Part shown: one piece after another, positions 56,494-64,000 of the stretch
How the letters are laid out: each line of letters opens with the position of its first letter
Numbering within the stretch: position 1 is the first letter of the stretch
NCBI GenBank assembly: GCA_947396885.1
Contig: OX377202.1
Location: 72,326,643 to 72,390,642, forward strand
Direction: 5' to 3'
DNA: 64,000 nt
Source of the DNA: Heligmosomoides polygyrus polygyrus
Lineage: Eukaryota; Nematoda; Chromadorea; Rhabditida; Heligmosomidae
Program-made: the position numbers and the translations under genes
Notes under the pieces: model-generated
What the model was told of the DNA's origin: nothing
What the model saw: only the letters and a program-made list of their open reading frames with translations
Databases searched by the model: none

Positions 56494-56792
56494 CAATGTT
56501 AGCAGAACGTGCCATTTGGCGCTTCACCACAGAAGCCCCAGGACATCACCGTTTGGTGTTGATTAGTCCTTATCAACACGTTTTCGTCTATTCGTTTATC
56601 GAGCACCTGAAGCGGCTTAGTGCCCCTACATCACATCATGAGCCACGTGTTCCTGCTGTTTCAGGTGCTTCTGCTAAACCCAGCGATAGCGGTCCGTTCG
56701 TGCTGAGAGAAATCACTCCCTTTCCATTCATGTTGCCCCCAGAGGCTTATTGGGCAACAATTGCCAGAAGTGCTACTGCCCAGCGGCCATAA
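56494..56792 (+). CDS. Candidate 3'-terminal exon
   Basis: After an acceptor GTGGTTTCAG the frame MLAERAIWRFTTEAPGHHRL runs 98 residues to a stop. It ends FPFMLPPEAYWATIARSATA-QRP. A second acceptor (GCTGTTTCAG) inside could start a shorter exon at GASAKPSDSG. An AATAAA signal follows 47 bp after the stop. Composition is protein-like with no low-complexity bias. No domain recognised. Confidence 0.35.
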
Positions 56793-56838
56793 TTGTGTTC
56801 TAGACATATACTTATACTTCCTTTAATAATGTAGTGAG

Positions 56839-56844
56839 AATAAA
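56839..56844 (+). terminator. AATAAA polyadenylation signal
   Basis: Canonical hexamer 47 bp downstream of the stop codon of the 56494-56792 exon candidate. Confidence 0.35.
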
Positions 56845-57377
56845 AGTTTCCAACCTGTGTCTTTCGTAAGCAGTGCCTTTCCAGAATGAGGTTATCAGAA
56901 GGATGGGGTCAGCTAACGTTCTATGGTTTCGATTCGTTCGTCGTTTTCTGAGGCCAAACTGTGGACCTAAAATTCAGGCATCGTAGCCTTATCAAAAAGT
57001 TTTCACTTCTCCATTTCACAGTTCGCGGGATGCGGACTCACTTAAGCGCCCTATATTCTCGCCTGCTTAACCATTAGTTCAACAAGCAAAGACTGAGAGC
57101 AACTGCTCCTTGATTCTACATCGCTCCGTTAAATGGTAAAATTTAGTCAAACCTGTAAAGCGCAGCTATTTGGCTGGCTGGAAATTTTTTTACAAATTTT
57201 ACAGAAATATTTCGCTGCCTTCTCTATCAGGCTAAACTTGAGAAATCAGGCGTAAGTGAGATGTAGTATAACTTCCACGCTTCTTTATAAGAGACCGTTC
57301 CTAGGGTCGCTGGTTTGAGGGACAAGTTTACCACACTAGCCTAAGCCTGGAGCGGCTTGTAGAGAGGCTATACCTTG
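56845..57377. other. Anonymous sequence
   Basis: No gene recognised. Confidence 0.5.
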
Positions 57378-57542
57378 TTACAGGATGTTTTGCTGCGATC
57401 AAAACTCTTGCGCCGGGCGGGACTCGAACCCGCGCCTTCTGCTTTCCGGGCAGCGATACTACGCTTTACAACAGGCGCTGGTTGTCCGCACGTAACATCC
57501 GCGATATCCTCGAGGTCTGTCAGCACCCACTAGTGATACGGG
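57378..57542 (-). mobile_element. tRNA-derived SINE, family 2, copy 2
   Basis: The minus strand has the same leader as 40288 (GGTGGGTGCTGACAGACCTC, ATATCGCGGATGTTACGTGC). A diverged tRNA-like unit follows (T arm GCGGG-TTCGAGT-CCCGC, anticodon loop CCGGAAA) and then the tail AAGAGTTTTGATCGCAGCAA. The anticodon differs from copy 1, supporting decay of a SINE head. Confidence 0.75.
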
Positions 57543-57589
57543 ACAGGCCGGCGATATCAAAATGGAACCGGTCAAGCTGAAAATTACGT

Positions 57590-58267
57590 AACATCCGCGA
57601 TATGTAACATGGTGACGATGTCCGTTCCTCCACGTGGTGCCACTGGAAACTGTTCGCTCTGCGAGCTAAGCTGATCACGGACATTCGATTGCAGGCGACA
57701 GGCCCTTGTGACAGGCCGGCCTACGGAGACCCATGTCACATCACATACTGTATGACTATTCACGTTTATCGAGATAGTGCTACGGCATCCGCGGGAGCCG
57801 ACGCGCACTCGCAGAGCCCGGCGAGTGTGGAAAGTATGTGAGGGTCCCTGATGCCAGGACGGCATCGGGGGGCAACTGAGCTAGTTCGAAAGTCCCGTAA
57901 CGTAAGCAGGACCCGCGTGGCTACGCTGAATGTGGGTACGTTGACAGGCCGCTCGTGCGAGTTGGTTGAAGCATTCGAGCGTAGACTAGTTGATCTCTGC
58001 GCGGTGCAGGAGACGAGGTGGTCCTGCCGCAAGTCAAGGGACATAGGACGAGGCTTCAAGGCCGTTCTATGTGGAAGTTCCAGGACCATCAGTGGTGTCG
58101 GAATAATCGTCTCCGAACGATTTCGTGACTCGATTGTAAGCGTGGAAAGCTTTAACGATCGACTGATGAAGATCGTTGTCGCAGCGAAGGAGCGACTCTA
58201 TCACTCCTTCTCTGCGAATACTCCGCAGACTGGCTGCTCGGATCTTTCTTTTCGTTTATTGCTCTAG
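57590..58267 (+). pseudogene. RTE lineage 3, 5' leader and endonuclease start
   Basis: From ATG 57851 the frame reads MPGRHRGATELVRKSRNVSR and then RVATLNVGTLTGRSCELVEA, VDLCAVQETRWS and SGVGIIVSERFRDSIVSVE. These are the first motifs of the APE-type endonuclease, with the catalytic Asn (TLNVGT) and Glu (QETRW). It breaks off after NTPQTGCSD, so the rest of the endonuclease and the RT are missing. The upstream ~250 bp is probably the element's leader. It is a 3'-truncated or internally deleted copy, the complement of the 3' fragments at 40605 and 50373. Confidence 0.85.
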
Positions 58268-59372
58268 CCGTAGTTAAGAGGTTATATAACAACATCATGC
58301 ATTTTTGCTTCATTATGTCATGTTATGATGAGGATGAGCATTAAACTGTGGAAGATTCTCTGTTCGCAAAGTCCTGGGCAAGAAAAAGTGCAGTAGAACC
58401 GCTGACGCCGTTTTAGATGCACTTTTGAAAAAATGGCGAACATGTGTCATTTCCGTTTCCGCGTTTCGTATTCCCGTTTCCGGCCAATTTTAGTGTTTCC
58501 GTTCCGTCTTTCGTCTTAGGCTTTTTCCAGAGAAATTTCCACACATTCCTGGTCAACATGCTTACCTCGTCCTCACCCACGAGATCAGAAAGATGTGTAT
58601 GTAGGGGTCCTCCAGTTCCTGTATCCAAATGAGAGCTGGACCGTTTACAACTACAATACTTGCATGCTTTTCTGCTGTCTAGCTCTATCAGGGAGTGAAG
58701 CAGGCAACAAATCCGAAGTCAGACTTTCGCTCTGAGAAGACTAGCTGTTTCTTATGCTTCTGGAGGGGTTGCCAGCCCTGTCTGCTGCTGCCCCCTGGTT
58801 GGCTAGATGCTGGAAAGACGTGAAGAACGACGGAAAGGCCATTGCCAGCGTCTACTGCTTTTGAGAGAAGGCTCGGACTGCGTGAAATTCTACTCTTCGT
58901 GGTCATGTCTAAGCCCTCATCGGGGAATCTGCAATCCAAACGAGCAATGAAAGGGTAGGAAATCATTTTTATCATCATTATGACATTGCTCTGACTACCC
59001 TTGTTGAGAAATCGGTCTTATACCAGAAGGCTGTGATAGTAATGGTTGTGCTTCTTGTTCACATCCCCAAGAGTTTTGGCTGAATAGGAGCACTGATCTA
59101 GCCAGTGTGTGGCCTAATCTTGTGCGTTCCTGTACTACATAGGTTGTTAAAAAGTTCTGAAATCTAGAGTTTGTGCAAGAATAACAAAGAGGTGGGAGAA
59201 AATAGACTTTTCTACCAACTTGAAATCGAAATTCGTTCGAAGTTATTTCGTCGCCATCTTCGATAAGCCTTTTTCCTGTACAATCCTCGGTTTAAATTCT
59301 TTCGCCTTATCTTCGTGCCCCGCTCTTGTCTTCCAAGTCAAGTTGAGGAGATCACTTTGCTGTTTAGATCAG
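58268..59372. other. Anonymous sequence
   Basis: No gene supported. TTTCCGTTTCCG-type low-complexity text lies near 58447-58505. Confidence 0.45.
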
Positions 59373-59618
59373 ATGCGACAAATACTAGTGGCCAGCTTTC
59401 TGCTTGCCGTCATTGTTCTCCTCGACGGGGCACCACGACGGTTGCATCACCACCATCGCCTAATGCCTCGACGGACTCACGGAAGAAGGGTAGGTTCCTC
59501 AAGACGATTTCATCCACTGTCTTACCAGTTGACATTCAATTGTGCCTCTTTTCTACCATTCTTTTCCTTCTTTTGAAATGTGCAGCGTTCTCCCAATGCA
59601 CGTGCCACCAGAAAGTGA
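59373..59618 (+). CDS. Candidate small secreted basic peptide, two exons
   Basis: Exon 1 (59373-59489) encodes MRQILVASFLLAVIVLLDGA, a good secretory signal peptide, followed by PRRLHHHHRLMPRRTHGRR. It ends in phase at AGG|GTAGGT. A 96-bp intron (59490-59585) ends in TGTGCAG. Exon 2 (59586-59618) adds RSPNARATRK and a stop, for 49 residues in total. The mature part is Arg/His-rich with dibasic sites (PRR, PRR, and GRR, which would allow C-terminal amidation of the preceding residue), as in neuropeptide or short basic secreted precursors. TTTAGATCAG directly before the ATG could be a trans-splice acceptor. No known family is recognised. Confidence 0.42.
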
Positions 59619-60301
59619 TTTCGGAGAAGGTTCTGGCCACCGCTTACCTCATTCCTTCCTCCAGTTTCGCTGAACGAAAATAAGAGTCGCAAATGAAGCT
59701 GAGAAAACCGTTAACGGTAGAGCTGAACTAATACTTTCAGCTCTTCTGTTTGTTGAAGTGATGGCACTTGAGCTCTAATCCCCGCTGCTCTTCATGTTCT
59801 ATTGACTTTGTTGAGTAGGTAAACTTCGCGACAATGTCGTTAGCCTGTAAGTTCAACCGTTTCTCAGCTGCCGCGAGCGGTACCGCTAAAGTACACGGTA
59901 CTACGCTCGTCGCGCCACACCCACGTTCGGTCATTATGACGGATGTGGGTCATGTGTTTGCAAAAAGGACGACTGTCGTAAGAAAGCAAATTGCACTTTG
60001 AAGGAACGCTAAGTTTAGCACCGTTTAAAGCATGCATTGAAGAGACGACGATTCTGCATTAATCAGCCACCTGAGAGATTCTTGATTACAGAGCTCACGG
60101 CCCTTATTGCAAAAAACTAACAAAAGTAAGTCGTGATTTTCAACCCTCAATTTGAAGGAAGTATTCAGTTCACCTAGGCGAAACTGAACCGTTACATGCA
60201 AGTCAGTCAACGAAAGGCGCAGCACGAGCTTCAAGCAAAGACTAGAAAGGTCCGAGCTCGCGAAGCAACAATCCGACACTCCATCTGGTCGGTAAAGAAT
60301 T
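59619..60301. other. Anonymous sequence
   Basis: No gene recognised. The likely 3' UTR of the preceding candidate has no canonical AATAAA. Confidence 0.45.
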
Positions 60302-61795
60302 GAGCAGCACCTGTCAAGACAGCATCAGACCTGAGCACCTGAGGGACCTCCTGTTAGTGTTCACCAACACTCTGGCACAGCTCTTCACGGCTACCTGTCG
60401 GGTGCAAGGTTCCATCCCAGTGGAGGATCAGCAAGACCGTCTTGCTGTACAAGAACGGAGACGTGCACCGCACAACATTGGCAACTATCGCCCGATCTGC
60501 CTGCTGTCCGTAGTCTACAAGCTGTTCACTCGAGTCATCCTGAATAGGATCAGCAGAACGCTGGACGAAGGACAGCCATGCGAACAAGCAGGATTTCGGA
60601 GAGGATTCAGCACGATTCGACCACATACACACCATTGCGAAGCTCATCGAAGTGTCGCAAAATACAAGCTGCCGCTGTGCCTTACATTCATCGACCTGAA
60701 AAAAGCGCTCGACTATGTTGAAACTCTGAACTGAAGTGGTCATCGACGCCCTGCTCACTCAGGGTGTTCCTATTCAGTACATCAGAGTCCTTCGAGAGCT
60801 GTACAGTGAATTCACGACTAAGATCTCACCATTCTACAACGACGTCGTCATCGACGTGAAGGGAGGGGTTCGGCAAGAGGACTCCATATATCCGAAGCTC
60901 TTCAGTGCCACCTCGAACACCTTATGCGCGACCCATTATAGAATGGGAAATTATGGGGTGGAAATCAACGACTGTTAACGGCACCATCTTTGCTTACGTA
61001 ATACCGCTCATAACACCGAGCATTAGCCAGGCGGAGCGAATGTTGCCCTTCGATCAAGTATGTTGAACGCTGGACTTCAACTGAGCTTTACGAAGACGAT
61101 GTTAAAGAAAAACGAAAAACTTTGGCTTAACGGAACGAATATCTCCGAATGTCCCATCTAAGTGTAACTTTGTCGCGAAGTCGGCGCGGGTCAAGGAGCT
61201 AGCGTGGAGCTGGGCAGTAGGAAACGAGCAGCTTGTGAACTTTCAAGAGCGTCTAAGAATCCGTGGAGAAGACGAAGAACGTCCGGCTTCATCACCACCT
61301 AATCCTCTCCGTTGTTCTTCCTGCGCTAGCATACGCCTCAGAAACCTGGACCATAGGAAAGCAGGATGAACGCGTGATTAGCATCGCGTAGCGTGGAATC
61401 GAAAGGACGGTGTTCGGAGTGACACGACTCACGCAAGTGGGAGAAGGCCTCTGGAGTTCCGAGCTTCGTCGACGTTCAAAGATCAGAGACGCTGTCATAT
61501 GGGCCAAGTCGTCGAAAATTAGGTGAGCCGGCTACGTGAAGTGTTTCGCACACTGAAGGAGGAGAGGCGTCACCAATTGGATCCCAAGGAATGATAAAGA
61601 AACCATAACACACACCAACGCGTTTTCGTACTTCTATCTGAGAGCCCTGAACGAACAATGTGACGCTCTTCGGGTCCCTCGAACTCCATTAGGAGGATCC
61701 ATTAGAGCACTTTGGCATGCGGCAGGGACGAATGGAGACGATGCTGGCGCCCGCTTGAGCTACTTGGTGATCAACGGGGCAATAGGTGATTTAAT
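60302..61795 (+). pseudogene. RTE lineage 1 fragment, RT to 3' end
   Basis: Plus translation is collinear with residues ~475-971 of the intact [62 protein letters not shown] (motif A, with a stop soon after), and GGVRQEDSIYPKLFSAT (motif B; G-D changed to E-D). The FADD motif is destroyed. Later blocks, such as LPALAYASETWTIGKQDE, appear in shifted frames. It ends with a GGTGAT tail at 61785-61795. Many stops and frameshifts show an old 5'-truncated copy. Confidence 0.92.
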
Positions 61796-64000
61796 ACTTC
61801 CTTCAGAATGTAGTGCTTTTTATAGTATGGTTAGTATAGCAGAAATTTTTTGCTGAGAAAGGAGTTGGAAGCTTCCAATTGGTGAGTATTTTCGCGCTCT
61901 TCCAGTTGTTTGTTTTGGACCCGGCACGGGTGCGTGTATGAACAATGAACAGCAAATAGCTAACCTGCGCCAGACACATCCAAGCAGGTTAGCGCCCGGA
62001 CTGAGACGCTAATGGACTGTATGTCCTCGAACGAAATGGAAAAATTGTGGGGACGTGGGCCCTGCAATTCCAAATAATGGATGCATCAATGATGACGATG
62101 ATACGCCACTAATGGAAGGCTGAATTCGTCGAGTCTCACTGGCAACCACAGCTCTCCTGAACGTACTCGGCCCTTGCATTTGTTGGAAATGTTCGCAGTT
62201 CTAGAATATTGCGGGTCTTCCAAGTGCTGCACAGGGCTAACAATTCCTAATGATGTAGTGGAAGGAAACAGCTAGAGAAACCCAGGGTCCAGAAGTTGGC
62301 CTTCTGTTGATTTCTTAATGAATTCACCTGCAAAATCCTAGCAGAACTGTTCACGCTTATCACGGCGTTGTTCATGCTTTATCACTATAAGCTCCTAATT
62401 CGTGGCGCTGTCTTCTCGCAAACGGAACTACTTTGCGTATTGTGATGCCGATAACAAGGCGGTTAGTGCGATGGAGATGAGAGCCGTCGCGCAACGAGCT
62501 TCTGATTTATGGCAGTGGCGCCTGGCTCCATAGAATCATTCAAACACCGGAAGGCAACAACCCACCTCGCACTCGGCGAGCGGTGGTGAGTAGTTCAATG
62601 GGCACGAGAGACATGGCTAGGTGAATGAGGCGGGGAGCATTCTCGCCGTTCAGAGAGTTACGCATGCCGAACGCTTCTGGTGAGACCAGAGCATGATGAG
62701 GGCTGCCAGCGCATCGGGGGGGGGGGGGGTGCCGCATACGTGATTTATTGGGGAAGAGTGGCAATTTATCGGAGAAAAGCCTGGATGTGATGGCCATTCT
62801 ATTGAAGTTAAGCCGAAAACTTGTAGTTGTACAACTGGGTCGAACAAAATTTATTCAGATCTCAGCTTCTACTTACACATTTTCTATAAAGCTCACCTCT
62901 GAGTGTCCTCGAGCATTTACGGTCGCAGAGTATTCCTGTGTACTCCATCCATTTGAGCTAGGCTGCATTTCTCCTTCTCCTGACAGCCTGGTCCTCCGTG
63001 TCTCCTCCTCTTAAACGGGCTATATTTCCCGTTGTCCATGTGGCAGAAAAGGACGCTGAAATAATTCAAGGATGCCAAGGATTCCTAGGCAGCAGATATC
63101 TGGAGATAACCACTTCTCTGCTTTCTAGTAATTGCAAAACACTAAGTGGACACTAATGGGTTAAAATTTAGAACGCCTTTATATCAAGAAAGCCGGCAGA
63201 GCTTTCCTTACCTTCTGGTAAACAGCTGACATTTCTGCAATACACTAATGCTGCCTTAAACATGAAGAACACTAGCTCCGAAGCGTCCTCCGCGAATGTT
63301 ATTACAGGTCGTCAAAAGTGCGCAGAATACATTCGCTACGGTAAACAGGTATTCGACAGACATTCTTCTACATTCAGATAAGAGATGAATAGATAAAAAC
63401 ATTGAAACTTCAATACGGATATATTTCTCAGAAGTCGTCCGGAAAACGATCGAGCAAAAAATGAAGCTGTATTTAGGTAGCCCCATTTTCATAAGCAGAT
63501 CAGGAACCCCAAAGCTGCTCAAAACAGGTTATTTTTAACCTTTTTGTGTTAAAAAATATACTAAAGTAATTACGTCGAGTAAGCTCTGCAGAACTTTCTG
63601 GACCCGTATAGCGCATTCGACAATTGCAACTTGCGATTACATTCTCTCCAAACCTGCTCCAAATTCGATTTGTTACCAGATCAATGAAAACGCGCATTCC
63701 TTCATTTCTTCATCGTGCTATCCTCTGTTCAGCAAGCTTCTGTTCTGTGCGGTCAGCTGGCCCAGCATTAGAAGAGATTTCAGTGGGAAGCACACTATTC
63801 AGAAACGGTATGGTGCACTATGAACTTCATAATTCGCCCTTGGCACCTAGTTAGTTTAGTTGCGTTTCTTAGGTTTTGTAAAGGAAGAAGACTGGCGATC
63901 CGGTTTTGCATCCACACTATTAGGGGAACGCGAATACGAAACGTCTTCAAAAACTGCCCCTATAAAAAAGAGTTTAAGCCAAATGTTCATAGGGGTCCTG
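61796..64000. other. Anonymous sequence to window end
   Basis: No gene supported. CTAACCTGC...GCAGGTTAG around 61962-61995 forms a short stem, and a G-run lies at about 62717-62729. Open frames lack domains. Confidence 0.5.

Overview
The window looks like repeat-rich, gene-poor DNA from a nematode, probably a strongylid such as a hookworm. This rests on the mix of RTE-type and CR1-like LINEs, mariner, hAT and piggyBac remnants, tRNA-derived SINEs and nematode-style splice signals. No rRNA, prokaryotic operon, phage or CRISPR was seen. The species cannot be fixed from the sequence alone.

1-12.8 kb: four copies of a tRNA-derived SINE lie here, two of them inside a 1.5-kb inverted-repeat structure (4201-5696) that encloses an acidic reading frame. 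Two GC-rich MITEs sit back to back and share one TAA (7084-7625). A hairpin-rich TIR element follows (8464-9261), then the first of two large non-coding foldback elements (9715-11569).

12.8-19.3 kb: a 930-bp piggyBac-type element with perfect TTAA flanks, a perfect 560-bp GT microsatellite, a 42-bp minisatellite, six units of a ~108-bp tandem repeat, and a second foldback element of 3171 bp. That element has a perfect 10-bp target-site duplication (TSD) and the same terminal motif as the 9.7-kb element.

22.6-36.9 kb is a nested transposon graveyard. A mariner (23122-25238) is split by a hAT element with a perfect 8-bp TSD, and the hAT carries a MITE. A CR1-like LINE (about 25.4-29.7 kb) has lost its reverse-transcriptase core. 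A second, reversed CR1-like copy (29.9-36.0 kb) has been hit by another mariner (30381-31511) and by a full-length RTE (32248-35672), and itself lies inside an older dispersed repeat. The RTE holds the only long intact protein of the window: 971 residues with endonuclease and reverse-transcriptase motifs complete.

36.9-64 kb is mostly anonymous. It carries RTE fragments of at least three lineages, two copies of a second tRNA-derived SINE, a CR1-like fragment, a ~60-bp-arm palindrome (45117-45244) and a few short exon-like pieces. The best host-gene candidate is a two-exon small secreted basic peptide at 59373-59618. All host exons are tentative because no transcript evidence is available. Most of what the window does biologically is transposition by layered mobile elements, with the RTE protein as the likely mobiliser of the short RTE fragments.
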